Shown here piece by piece: positions 21,633-31,681 of a stretch of DNA of 64,000 nt (position 1 is its first letter; every line of letters starts with the position of its first letter). The notes beneath the pieces were generated by a model. The model was not told where the DNA came from, did not search any database, and saw nothing but the letters and a program-made list of their open reading frames with translations. The stretch is taken from positions 1,984,001-2,048,000 of the forward strand of contig JAUCEF010000009.1 of NCBI GenBank assembly GCA_033558025.1. The letters run 5' to 3'. Made by a program: the position numbers and the translations under genes. This DNA is from Phytophthora sp. 'mugwort' (lineage: Eukaryota > Oomycota > Peronosporomycetes > Peronosporales > Peronosporaceae).

Positions 21633-23259
21633 TTATACAACACCCGAGGTTTGAAAAATTGTTCGGCCCCTCACCAATCATCTCAAATTCGAACTTAGCG
21701 CTCCAAACTTCAGATTTATACCAGTATCGTTTCATCTAGGGTAAACTTGGTGTGGTGTAGTGAACGACAGATGAAGTGGTTCACATATCGCACTTAAGCA
21801 GCAACCACGGTACGGCTCGCTGAGTACGAAGTCAGCTAGCAACTCGGCGACTCGACTGGATGAACTCAGCTGGTCGTTGAGTTGGAGTGGTTACATTGAT
21901 ATTTTTGAAGAGGATCGGTTGAGAGCCAAACACACTTCAATTAACTTTATATGTATATACATAGTTAGCAATAGGAGGAGCCCTTGGGCTCCCTGGAGAT
22001 AAATAATAACAGTGTAACTCTCTCAAAGTCCAAGACAAGTGTACACTATCCGGTAAGTCTCTGCACGGGCTGATTTATGGTTACTGTTGACACCCGAGAT
22101 AGCTTGTTGGGTGTTAACTTGTAGCGCCAAGAGAACTAGATCGGCCCGGGGAAGGGCGTGTCTCGCCAAGCGCGAAAGAACAAGTCCTGCCGAACTCGGC
22201 GGGCCGGTACGCAGTACAGCCCGGCTACCGTAACACTTCTAGCCGAGAAGCCTTATCTCTCGGCACCCCGTCAAAACGCGAACGCGCCGTCGTCCGCTCT
22301 TTAGCGGAGGGCACGGGATATCTAAGCCAGAGAAAGTCAGCTCAGCTGACCTCTGTTGATTGACTGGCTTGGGGCACTTGGTCTCGGCGGAAATGAGACA
22401 CCACTGTCCCGGAAGGGCCGAAGCGCTAGGGGCCACCCAGCGCAGGCCAACAAGAGCCGACTAGCTCGGCTATTGTTGTGAATCTTGCCTAAGTAACCAC
22501 ATCTGACGATTTTGTGTGTGCTGCAATACCACATTGGGCACAGTACCCCCAGCATTCAAGGCGTCTCAATCTCCAATGTACGCCGACTAGCCCGTTGTGT
22601 TGGTGTGGTTCGAATCGCAAACTCGTATATTTCTTATGAAGCCTTCTTACGAACTGTGTCTTTCCCCGGGACCTACGGGCCCAGGCTAGTAGTCACATAT
22701 TAAAAAAATATTAATTCGTGTACTGGTATTACTCGGCAGTCCACGCCTATTTTGTCAGAAATCTTTATTGCAATTATTTACTCGACGGGTCGGTTTCGAC
22801 CTGAACTCGAAAACAAATCGCGGGTTACTCGATCGAAATCCGCACCCTTGTCGATCAACCAATGGTGTAATGGCTTCACAAGACCCGACCAGACAAGTTA
22901 CTACCGCAGTGGGTGGACGCTTTAGCTCGTGACGATGGTTGAACGGCTCAAAATGCTAGTCGGTCACTTCACCACGCAATGTTAGGCAAAAAAATAGGTG
23001 AAAGGCTATCCATATCATCACGACTCCGACCGTCGCCGCATTTCCGACTAGCATCCGACCATATCGCAGAATTTTATATCGCACCAAGTTGTGGAGGCTT
23101 TCGTAAAATGACATACAGCCCGTAAAAAATCCCCTCGCAAATGACTGGCTCATTGATAGGTGGCAGGCATAATTACATCTTGCAAATGAGTTGCACACGT
23201 GCAGTTTTGACTGCGACATTTTGCCTGCGATCTCAGTGATCGATTGACCACCTGGTCTG
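21633..23259. other. Long non-coding stretch, possibly LTR remains
   Basis: No protein motif on either strand. 22140-22500 is GC-richer, with CTCGGC-type repeats reminiscent of LTR leader sequence, but I could not define LTR ends. Regions on both sides are AT-rich. Confidence 0.4.
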
Positions 23260-23305
23260 GTGAATTGAGGGGTTGTGCCCATGGCACTTCTAAGAGGGTT
23301 GTCGC
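23260..23305 (+). repeat. SINE-like body fragment, copy 1
   Basis: GTGAATTGAGGG (23260-23271) and AAGAGGGTTGTCGC (23292-23305) recur in the same order and orientation at 35548-35559 and 35572-35585. There they directly follow a tRNA-like A/B-box unit. This suggests one SINE family. The tRNA-like head of this copy is not clear. Confidence 0.5.
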
Positions 23306-23379
23306 TTCCACAAAGAACCGTGGTCGTTAATTCCCCGTCGATCCTCCAGCTGAGTATCCCCTGCGATGTTGTTGTCTAC

Positions 23380-23412
23380 CCCCCCCCCCCCCCCACCACC
23401 ACCACCACCACC
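23380..23412 (+). repeat. Poly-C tract plus (ACC)n microsatellite
   Basis: A run of about 15 C is followed by about six ACC units, ending against the tRNA-like unit at 23410. Length may vary through slippage. Confidence 0.85.
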
Positions 23413-23473
23413 GATGTAGCTCAATGGAAGAGCTCCCGAAAGGGAAGGAGGTGGTTCGATTCCACCCACCGGT
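23410..23473 (+). ncRNA. tRNA-like unit lacking a normal anticodon arm
   Basis: The 64-nt stretch folds with a 7-bp acceptor stem (one A-C mismatch), TA at positions 8-9, a 4-bp D stem (GCTC/GAGC), and a 5-bp T stem (GGTGG/CCACC) with loop TTCGATT. The A box is TAGCTCAATGG and the B box GGTTCGATTCC, both near consensus for RNA polymerase III. Only 16 nt lie between D and T stems, against 21 or more in a normal tRNA; they form CCC-GAAA-GGG with no anticodon loop. It is a tRNA pseudogene, a deleted tRNA, or a tRNA-derived SINE head. Confidence 0.5.
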
Positions 23474-23571
23474 AAATTTATCTATACTCCATTGACTGTG
23501 GCAGACCTCCAAGCGAGCGACATCTACGGAAGCACTGACCACAAGGATACGGGTGAATACGGCGTGTTGTA

Positions 23572-25633
23572 TTACAGAAACGGCCTGAGTGTGCCTTGGT
23601 GATGGAGTGGCGCAGGGTCTACAACTTCACCGATTGCAAGACGTTGGTGGTAGGCGCTGATGAGGTCATTGAGGCTTCCTTCGCAATGCAGATGACGAAG
23701 CTCCTTGAGCACAGCGTTAGATCCCGTTGACGGTACGTTTTGCACGCGGAGGTACGCCACGACTTTGCTTGATGCTATCTCTCCAAGTTGGCGGACATTA
23801 TCCTTGTAGCTCGGTGACCACTCGTCGAGCGCGTATCCGTCTTCAATGAAGAGCTTCATGAAGGCCACGAGGCGCTTGGCGTCCGACTTCTTGTGCTTGT
23901 TAGTACTCAGCCATCCGCGCGGAACTGCCGTGTACCACGCAAACCAGGTGTCGACGAGAGGTATCGTCTTCGATCTACGTCGGCGCTTCACTGGTACGTT
24001 TTCATCTTCATCTCTTGGTCGCTTTGCCTGCTCACCGCGGTGTCCTGATGTGTTCTCTCCAGTGTTAATGCTTGTAGCTTCTAGCAAGTTGACCCGAGCC
24101 TAGAGGCGACAGTTGACCGCGATTAACCTTTCTATCAATGCAGTCTGATGATCGAACGTGTTTCCTTCCGTCAAGTCGTCCGCGGTGGTGTGAGCAGGAT
24201 CAGCAGACCTCGTGAGTTGCAGTGACCAAGCAAGCAGGTTCGACGTGGTCACACCAGAGGCCTTGGCGCAGCGCTGGATCGTTGTCATCGCTGGCCCCTG
24301 CGCGTTGGTCTTCATCAGTGACGGGTAGTGGAGGATGCTGGTTGCTGTCAGCATGTCTCTCACAGCAGTGCAAATGTTGAAGGCCTTGTTACCCAGCGCA
24401 TGACTCGAGTTGAAGAGCTTGTGGCTAACCTCCCTAATCTGCTCTTGTGTTACCGAGTCGAAGACTTCCAGCGATGGAAGAACAGAGGCTTGCTTTGGCG
24501 CCATTCCGCTCAGTACCTTCGCGACTTGATGGTCTTCTTTCGGAGTATTGAAGACGTAGGCGAAGGCTTTGTTTGTCGTGGTCAAGTTTCAGGCTCCGCG
24601 ATCGAAGATCCACTGCGCCGTCAGCTCTGAGCACGCGTTGGCATGCTGGGCACCGCCGCGTCGAAACGAATGAGGGGTTAGCGGCTCTTCGACTCCAGCG
24701 ACACGATCGAGCAAGCGGTTGACAAAAGCGTGAATACCAATCGTCGGCGACGTGTGGACTGTGCTGCTTCACGTCGACGCCTGAGAAGAACCCAGGGTGC
24801 CGGTTTCCTCAAGCAGGTCCAGCAACGGGATGGAGTCGGTCAGCTCAACGGGAACGTTTTTCGACTGCACTGGTTAGTGGTTGAGGAGCGCTGCGCACGG
24901 CGACGCCTGGGTGATCAAAGCCAGCGCGAGCGCCAGCAGCGGACAAGTTGCGAAGTCAGCATCGCGGAGAGCGACAGTGCCTGCTCGTCGGACGTCTTCA
25001 TGCGGATGAAGCGGATGAAGAACACGCCGCCAGCACCTATGGAGAGCTGCTGCTTCCGAACAAAGGTCAGGTCCGAAGCGCGGCCAAAGAGGTACCACAA
25101 GAGGCATAACAGAGCTACATCTTGGTAGTCTGACGCACAGCTAGCCGTTGAATACAGATACCTTGTCATCTTCTTGAGATCCTCCTTTCGTGCATGCAAC
25201 CGACCTTTTGACAAATCCACCACTTTCGCTTTTGATGCAGTGCTGCTCAAGCGTGCGCCCCATGCTCAGCAGCTGCCGTTCTACAGTGCCGCCTTCGACA
25301 GGATACTCGTCCAGGAGCCAGCACTTCACCTGGCGGAAACATTGAGCGACGGAGTGGCGCGACAGGTGCTGCCCCCGTGCTCCTGAGTGAAATGCCAGGT
25401 ACACGCCAAACATTTTCCATTAGCGTCACTAGAATACCGCCTGCGCGGCTTGGGTCCGCGACGACCAAAGCCCTAACATGATCCATGCTCGTGATCTCGG
25501 CGGAGAGGAAGCGCTCGAACGCCTTCATGGCCGTTGCTCGCGCGCCCTTGGTGTTGGCAGGCTTCAAGTTGTTCAGGCTCATCGTTATTGGTCGGAGAGG
25601 CGGCAAATACGCGAGTGATATGTGGCACACCAC
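23572..25633 (-). pseudogene. Crypton-type tyrosine recombinase, decayed (first type)
   Basis: Read on the minus strand from MSLNNLKPANTKGARATA (about 25580), pieces in changing frames give an N-terminal helical domain, then LLCLLWYLFGRASDLTFV (about 25065-25120) with the first catalytic Arg. Next come TPHSFRRGGAQHANA (about 24630-24680, the H-x-x-R block), KAFAYVF with the likely catalytic Tyr (about 24550), and a long helical tail carrying the basic stretch PVKRRRRSK (about 23960-24000). At least three frameshifts break it. A TGA sits at the codon before NLTTTNKAF, and a TAG at about 24101. Cryptons move as DNA by recombinase-mediated insertion. The family call is from the R...HxxR...Y order and remembered oomycete copies. 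Confidence 0.7.
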
Positions 25634-25990
25634 ACGTTTGTAGCACGATACACATATCTGGGCATCAGCTCCGACCAGATACGTCGGAATCGCTCTGCTT
25701 CCGACTGCAACCTCTATTCGCGTTCTTATTGGATGAAACTGAAATTTTTTAAGCGATTTGACTCGCCAAAAACTTTGAAGCTGGTATTCATTGGCTAAAA
25801 TGAATCGGAGAATAATCTCATTGGCTAATATGGACTATACTATGATCAAGTTTGGTCGGAGAGATAATGTTATTCGTCCATATCATGTTTCCCTTGCTCG
25901 ATATTTTCGACATGTTGGTTACGCAAAATTTCTTTTACCTATTTCTTTGCATTGTATTAGTGAGGCTCACCACTTCTTTTTTTACCCAAG

Positions 25991-27583
25991 ATGAAGGAGC
26001 TCGACCGAAGTGGAGAGCTCTTGGCCTTGTGCTACCGCGAGCAGTGGTCCAAGGCTACCAAGCTACTTAATGACGTGAAGTTAACGGTAAAGACGATATT
26101 TGATTATTCTTAGTCGTTGTGAGTTCGTACGATTATTTAATCCATCCTTAGGCCAGCACTGTTGCGTCGACGCTTCATCAAGTAGTCGTCGACTCACGAG
26201 AGGTTGGTAGACCAGCTCGCAAATGTGTAAAGCATTATTAACCCGAGAGGTTGACCTAATGATAACATAGGAGGTATTGCTGTTTGTGCTGGCGACTGCC
26301 CGCCACGAACTCCTTAAACTCAACACATCCGTACAAAAGGTGAGCTGGCCTCAGCAGTTCACCGTCATGTACTAACGCTATTAAAAAAAATGGCCATTGG
26401 ATAGGATGGCAAGACACTGCTTCACCTCGCGCTCGAAAGCAACAATCTCGTAAGGTCCAAAGGTGTGCTTTTTGTTGGGTTCTATGACAATATTGAACTG
26501 ATGATGCAACAACACAGCGGTCGGTCCACGCACTGCTGGCTGGAGGTGCAGATGTGACAATAGAGGACAAGAAAGGTGTAAGGCCCATGGACCTTATGAC
26601 TTGGACGGCAATAGTGCACCCTACCGTGATGGTGCCGTTGCAAAATGATATATTACAATTGCACCAGCGGAATGAGCTACAACGCGAGCGTACTAGTGCT
26701 CTTGACGAAACGATTACGTCATTGCAGGGCGACGAGCAAAACATACTCGCTCGTGCACACGAAATCCAATTGGACGTAGCTGCAGCGCATGCCTTCCGGA
26801 CAGCAGTGGATGCACAGATTCGACGTGCTCAAGTGGCAAACAGCGAGTTAGTTACGTCCATCGAATTGGAGGAGGTGAAGATTCAATGGATCCGGGGGGA
26901 AGTGAACCGATTGCATACGCAAAACGGGACTGCAAATGTAGAGGTGGCTCGGATCTATGAAGAAATGGAGCAATTTGTTGCTGCTAGTGCCGCACAACAT
27001 GAAAAACATAAACTGCAGGAACAAGGAAGAAACAACGTGGCTGCGCGACGTGCCATCAAGTGTGAGATGATCGGTATGCTCCGACAATTTCCTGGCAACG
27101 AGGCATTGCAAACTCGAGCACTGCGGGCGTTGCTTGTGATGTGTAAGAAGCCAACTGTTCGACGGCAATTGGTAATCAATGGGCTTCAGGACGCATTAGT
27201 CGACGTCCTGAGCCAACAGCCTCGCCACGCAAGTATTCATCTAGGAGTTTGTCAGGTGATTATGCAGCTTGCATCGACTGCGAACGACTTTGAAGGTAAG
27301 CGGATGTGGCGAACAAAAGAATTGGTTGTGGCACTGCTGGCGGCTTGTACGACGGTCAAAGCGGACTCACACACGATATTAGATGAAGTTTATCGCACGA
27401 CGTCTATTGTCCTCATGTGCCTCAAAACGACTCAACACGTCAATGATGTGGACGAGAAAGGTAAGCTTGGTGTGCTGGTGTATATAGGTCGAGTCTTCCG
27501 ATAGCTAACACGAGCACTATGTCGATTCAGAGCTGCGCGAGATGCTAGATGCTGCAATCTACCAGCTGCAAAATTTTAATTAA
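25991..27583 (+). CDS. Ankyrin / coiled-coil / armadillo-like protein, six exons
   Basis: I reconstruct exons 25991-26086, 26152-26202, 26271-26339, 26405-26449, 26518-27460 and 27531-27583, giving 418 aa. The five introns are 65-70 nt, all GT-AG; the last has a perfect CTAAC branch site. The second-to-last protein segment fits ankyrin periodicity only with these junctions: TLHQVVVDSREEVLLFVLA (residues 39-57), then GKTLLHLALESNNL joined to RSVHALLAGGADV (about 72-100). Residues about 129-265 form a coiled coil; about 268-400 are helical and armadillo-like (RALRALLVMCKKPTVRRQLV). No catalytic site is seen, so a scaffold role is inferred. The third donor is GTTGGT, an unusual form, and the first GTAAAG is weak. 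The long frame alone would begin at a GTG and miss the ankyrin part. Confidence 0.8.
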
Positions 27584-28203
27584 ATATCTGAGCGTTTTAC
27601 TTTGCAGTATCGACATGTAGCTAGCTAAATTACAGTAAATAAGCTCGATAAGGAATTGCAGTAGTAACAAAGGTGGTATTTTATCATAAAAATGTGTTTT
27701 TCTCGTTGAACTCCATGCATTCCAGAGCAACCTAGCGACGACAATATGTTATGGAATTCCAACAAGACCACTTAGCAACTCACCATGTTGTTTATTTCAT
27801 CCCCTTCAAAATCAAGAATATTTTAGGTGACGGGTCCGTAATTGGCTTCAACCACCAGCGGACAAGTGTGCCCTCCTACTAGCGTCTTCATGCTGCTCCG
27901 GCTCGAGACAGACATTTTGTGTCGGGTGTTTCAAAAGATCCTCAGCTAATCCGTAAGAGTTGCTACACGAAACCATTTCGGGCCACTGTTGTGAATTAGA
28001 CGGTCACGACCGCTCCTCCATTGACTGGTTAGTGATCGGCAACACTGTGATTGTGTATTTTGACTACAGTCGTTCATATCGATGTGGCCAGGCTGAGCTT
28101 GCTTCACGGGTAAATAACAGTCTGGGCTAATTACAATCCGGCCTTCCGCTTTCATGAACCGAGTAATATAACGGCAATGCAATAATTATACTATTTAAGA
28201 CAT
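27584..28203. other. Intergenic, no gene seen
   Basis: AT-rich stretch between the ankyrin gene and the TIR element. No coding frame with a recognisable domain on either strand. Confidence 0.6.
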
Positions 28204-29200
28204 TAGTGGTAGTCAATTGTGCAGCAATAAGAAGATTTCTTTTTAATGCGGCAAGACGGAAATATTTTCAAGCACTCTGATTGCCCAGAAAAAATATCTG
28301 CTAAGGGCATTAAGACTCATCCGATGCCGTAGCTGTCGGCCATGAAGTCACGCAGGTGCAACCTACAAGTCCGGCCCCAGCACCAAGAGTGAGTGACGAA
28401 ATCGGCGTCATCTGCCGCCGTATTGCTCCAGTCGATACCGAGAGACCCGAGAGCACCCATCAGGCCGGCCACGTTAAGTCACAACCGCTGATCCCGTCCG
28501 AGTTTTCAGCTGCCGCTGGTCTCGAAGTGACGCCGCTTAGAGCGGAGACTGATTACAGCGAGATGAATATCCAGTGCGTGACTCCTTGTGCTATAGCTCG
28601 CGGGAAGACCACGTGCGGTAATTCAGAGCGTATGAACAGCTTTCACGCCATGATCGACAGCGACAGCGACAGCGAACGTTCTAGCTCTGAGTCCCGCCAT
28701 CGAAGTGTCAGCCCCCTGCGAGGCAATATATCAGCTTCTACCGGCTCTAGCAACGGTAAATCCGCAATTTTATCAGCGCCAAAAGCGGAAGAACACAGCA
28801 ACCTTCGCACGCAGCAAAATGCTGGTGGAAAGACTGCAAAAAGTCACTAAAACAAAACAGTGGATTTCAGACGTGTAGCAGGGCTGGATGCGAACGTGAA
28901 GCACACCTAGCATGTGTCGCTGCAACGTTGGGGATTTGGTGCTGATGAGGCCTTCAACAATGCAGGCTGTGGCAAACGATCAGATGATCGCGGCATCTTG
29001 TACTGTTTGTAGTGACGCCGCTACGGGGTGGCGGAGGGGAGAGCTGTAGGGAAACTTGCGCTGCGGAAACTACCTGTTGAAAAAAAAAGTTGCTGCAACT
29101 TCAATTTGGGGTAGTCAATTGTCTTCGCTTTGATTGGCTGCTGGCTCGTGAGTTGGCCAATAAACAATATTTCTTGTTGCTGCACAATTGACTACCACTA
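28204..29200. mobile_element. 1-kb TIR element with TA target duplication
   Basis: TAGTGGTAGTCAATTGTGCA (28204-28223) and its continuation GCAATAAGAA match the reverse complement of 29171-29200 at 29 of 30 positions. Taking TA as a target duplication (28204-28205 and 29199-29200), the element is 28206-29198 with 28-bp inverted repeats. A TA duplication is typical of Tc1/mariner-type transposons. A partial internal copy of GGTAGTCAATTGT occurs near 29110. No transposase domain lies inside, so it is non-autonomous. It contains an open frame, listed separately. Confidence 0.75.
28356..28850 (+). CDS. Ser-rich ORF inside the TIR element, unknown
   Basis: This frame is open for 164 codons but starts at GTG; the first in-frame ATG is at 28563 (MNIQCVTPC). 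Upstream it is open back to 28314 without ATG. It has a Ser/Asp/Arg-rich segment (SDSDSERSSSESRHRS, about 28656-28706) similar in composition to SR or phospho-acceptor regions. No domain recognised. It lies wholly within the 1-kb TIR element, so it could be captured host sequence or a chance frame. Confidence 0.3.
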   Translation: MQPTSPAPAPRVSDEIGVICRRIAPVDTERPESTHQAGHVKSQPLIPSEFSAAAGLEVTPLRAETDYSEMNIQCVTPCAIARGKTTCGNSERMNSFHAMIDSDSDSERSSSESRHRSVSPLRGNISASTGSSNGKSAILSAPKAEEHSNLRTQQNAGGKTAKSH

Positions 29201-29244
29201 TTATTTGGGACAAATATATCTTGATAACTTCATTGTGGCTTTGA

Positions 29245-30561
29245 TCAGCACGTAACATTTATCGAGGCACCTGGAAGATGATTAATGGAGTACAGGCAAC
29301 CCTGAAGATATAGACCGGCACAGTCTGCAAACATAACGCCAACCGTATCGCCGACAGACACTGCCGCAAGCGCCAACTCCGCATGACTAGGAGGAATCTC
29401 CTTGGAAAGCAACGTGTATGCATTCACGTAAACGGCGCCACCAAGCAAACCGACAGCAAAACACACAAGGAGCAAGCCCCAATTGTACCAGAAGTGAGTG
29501 GCCGCCACAAGCGTGAAGAACCCAAGCAGCACGACTTGCAACGCCGGCATGAGATACAATATCGGTCTCGTCGCCTGAAAAAGCACACCCGATGACCTTG
29601 AAATGAAGACCCCAGCTTGATACGCCATTCCTGCTGATGAATAAAAGCTCGCACGAGCTTCCATACTTTCCACGGGAAATCCGATCGCTGACCATACTCC
29701 CGTCTGCATGGTATACTCCGCTAAATATACAGTCGCGAGAGGAATAATATAAGGTCCCAGCGTCGTAATGAACGTCATCTTGGCTTTAAAGCCCATCGTC
29801 GACGCGTCATGCACCTCCGCAGCCAGCGTTTTTTCTTCCTTATCCAGTTCCATCTCCTTCTTCTTACGTCTCAACTGGTCCTTGGTATTATCCACTGCTA
29901 CCACGGCCACGGCCACCGCATCTTGTGAGCTGTCTGGGATGGACATATAATTGCACGTCCTCGTCGGGGGCAGCTTGGACCTGTCGAGGACGAAGAGAAA
30001 CACGAGCACATAGAGCATCGGAAAGATGCTGGCGAGTTCCAGTGTGGTCTGGAAACTAAGTCCGCCCCAGATGTGGAAGATCGCGACCCACGCATAGCCC
30101 CCTACACCGGCCAGCCCCGTGCCACTCGACCAGCATGTCAAGCAGCGCACGGGGCTTATGTAGAACGAAGACATGGCCAGAAAACTCGCCTCCATCATCC
30201 CGGACTGCAGTCCCGAAAAGGCAACCCCAAGCAGCTGCAGCCAGAGGGAATATTTCCCCTTGGCGACTACCAAGAAGCTGAGAAGCATCCAGACGGCGCC
30301 CGTGACAGTGCGTTGACGGTATGACACGAGCTGAAACCAGTACGGGCCCGAGAGCTTGACGAGTAGTGCCGGGAAGATATCGAAGAAGTAGACGAGCCCC
30401 ACGCCACCCGCTGCAATCTCCTGCGCACCCGCGATCATGATCACATAGCCAATGTTATTGACGAACCCGAGCATCCAGAACGCCAGCAGATTGCGGAGCT
30501 GCTCGGCGTCGGCGGGCCCGTGGCCATGGAGCTGCTCCAGCTTGGCACTCATTGCCGACAT
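29245..30561 (-). CDS. CLN3: CLN3/battenin-family lysosomal membrane protein
   Basis: A 438-aa intronless frame, the same length as human battenin. About ten or eleven hydrophobic segments are visible. The family signature is clear: NNIGYVIMIAGAQEI near residues 35-50, a Glu-Ala-Ser-Phe-Leu stretch, and SSGTGLAGVGGYAWVA near residues 145-160, the most conserved CLN3 block. CLN3 proteins sit in lysosomal or vacuolar membranes and affect vacuolar pH, basic amino-acid content and glycerophosphodiester clearance. The ATG at 30561 is the first in frame; a second lies three codons later. A Lys/Glu-rich cytosolic loop falls near residues 220-245. It is divergent from the NOSIP gene with 107 bp between start codons, implying a shared promoter. 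Confidence 0.9.
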   Translation of the reverse strand: MSAMSAKLEQLHGHGPADAEQLRNLLAFWMLGFVNNIGYVIMIAGAQEIAAGGVGLVYFFDIFPALLVKLSGPYWFQLVSYRQRTVTGAVWMLLSFLVVAKGKYSLWLQLLGVAFSGLQSGMMEASFLAMSSFYISPVRCLTCWSSGTGLAGVGGYAWVAIFHIWGGLSFQTTLELASIFPMLYVLVFLFVLDRSKLPPTRTCNYMSIPDSSQDAVAVAVVAVDNTKDQLRRKKKEMELDKEEKTLAAEVHDASTMGFKAKMTFITTLGPYIIPLATVYLAEYTMQTGVWSAIGFPVESMEARASFYSSAGMAYQAGVFISRSSGVLFQATRPILYLMPALQVVLLGFFTLVAATHFWYNWGLLLVCFAVGLLGGAVYVNAYTLLSKEIPPSHAELALAAVSVGDTVGVMFADCAGLYLQGCLYSINHLPGASINVTC

Positions 30562-30668
30562 TGACGTAATTTGACTCGAGCTAAGTACGCTTTGACACTA
30601 AGTACGCACTATTTTTTTTTACTGACCGGTACACACTGGTGGTGTCGAAAAAAACAACAACAGCTACC
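30562..30668. promoter_or_regulatory. Bidirectional promoter, CLN3/NOSIP, with repeated motif
   Basis: This 107-bp gap separates two divergent start codons. It contains CTAAGTACGC twice (30581-30590 and 30598-30607), 17 bp apart. The core TAAGTACG also occurs twice upstream of the gene at 31682-33290. No TCAYTYY initiator was clear. A T-run lies at 30611-30620. Confidence 0.5.
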
Positions 30669-31529
30669 ATGAGCCGGCACAGCAAGAATGCGACGGCGAC
30701 GACGCACTTCACGTACCACGAGCGGGAGGCGGCGGGCCACGGTACGTTGAAGCGGCGCTTCGGACGCGATTCGCAGCTGTCATTCGGTGCGTGCTGCCTA
30801 TGTCTGGCCAGCGCGCACAGCCGTAGTCCGCTCGTGTCACCGGGGGGCTTTGTCTACTGCAAGGAGTGTATCTACGGCAACCTGTTGGCTCAAAAACGCT
30901 CAATCCAGGAGAACGTGGCGACCTACGAGCGCTTCATGGAGTCGCAGGACCGAAAGAATCAGGACGAGAGTCTTCAGAAGGAGCGCGAGACGCTGCAGAG
31001 GGCGCTGGATGCCGCCGTGGCCGGTTCGACGGGGCAGGACCAGGACCAGGTGCGTGCGCGGGTCACGCAGAAGCTCAAGGAGAAGGTGGATAGGGCCACA
31101 GACGACGATAAACGCGAGGCCATGAAGAGAACCAGCTTCTGGATCCCGGACTGCACCCCTACACAGGAGGCCAAGATGGACAAGCCCGACACCAAGACCA
31201 GAGACCCCATGAGTCTCGACGAGATGAAGCTGAAGCACTTGATGCCGGTGAAGTTTGAATGGGACACGAGCGCGGCAGATGGTCAGCCGAAGGTTCTCTG
31301 TGCCGTGACCAAGAAGGAGATCTCGCACCATCGCGCAGTGCTGCTAAGACCTTCGGGACAGGTTATCCTAGAGAGCTGCTTGAAGGAAATGGTGCTGCCC
31401 AGCATGACGTGTCCCGTCACGGGACTGAAGCTGCGCAAGAAGGATATTGTGCATCTGCAAGCAGGAGGCACGGGATTTAGCGCGCATAGTACGGTAGAGG
31501 CCAAGAAGTACCGTCCAACCATGACTTAG
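30669..31529 (+). CDS. NOSIP: Nitric oxide synthase-interacting protein homologue (NOSIP)
   Basis: The ATG at 30669 gives 286 aa starting MSRHSKNATATTHFTYHERE, matching the NOSIP N-terminal pattern of M-[ST]-R-H-x-[RK]-N and the T-Y-H-E motif; frames extended upstream would use GTG. A U-box-like domain without full zinc ligands follows (CCLCLASAHSRSP...GGFVYCKECI, about 37-68), then a charged coiled coil (about 75-160). A second U-box-like fold is at the C-terminus (VTKKEISHHRAVLL...TCPVTGLKLRKKDIV, about 200-265). Family members are E3 ubiquitin ligases, nuclear in part, associated with spliceosomes. The nitric oxide role is from animals and need not apply here. Intronless. Confidence 0.92.
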   Translation: MSRHSKNATATTHFTYHEREAAGHGTLKRRFGRDSQLSFGACCLCLASAHSRSPLVSPGGFVYCKECIYGNLLAQKRSIQENVATYERFMESQDRKNQDESLQKERETLQRALDAAVAGSTGQDQDQVRARVTQKLKEKVDRATDDDKREAMKRTSFWIPDCTPTQEAKMDKPDTKTRDPMSLDEMKLKHLMPVKFEWDTSAADGQPKVLCAVTKKEISHHRAVLLRPSGQVILESCLKEMVLPSMTCPVTGLKLRKKDIVHLQAGGTGFSAHSTVEAKKYRPTMT

Positions 31530-31681
31530 ATGTACGAAACGTTGCAATTGAAATGATGGAGGCTCAGTGATTTTAAATATGAGTACCGAGTTAGTTGCAC
31601 TCATACTCAGTGTATTGATCTTCACGCGTGAAACGCAACAAAGCAACTCGATCCCCAAAACAAGACATTAAATTAACAGCT

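Noticed and set aside
30639..30668. Ten-residue extension of NOSIP
   Set aside because: Starts at GTG; the family N-terminus begins at the ATG 30669.
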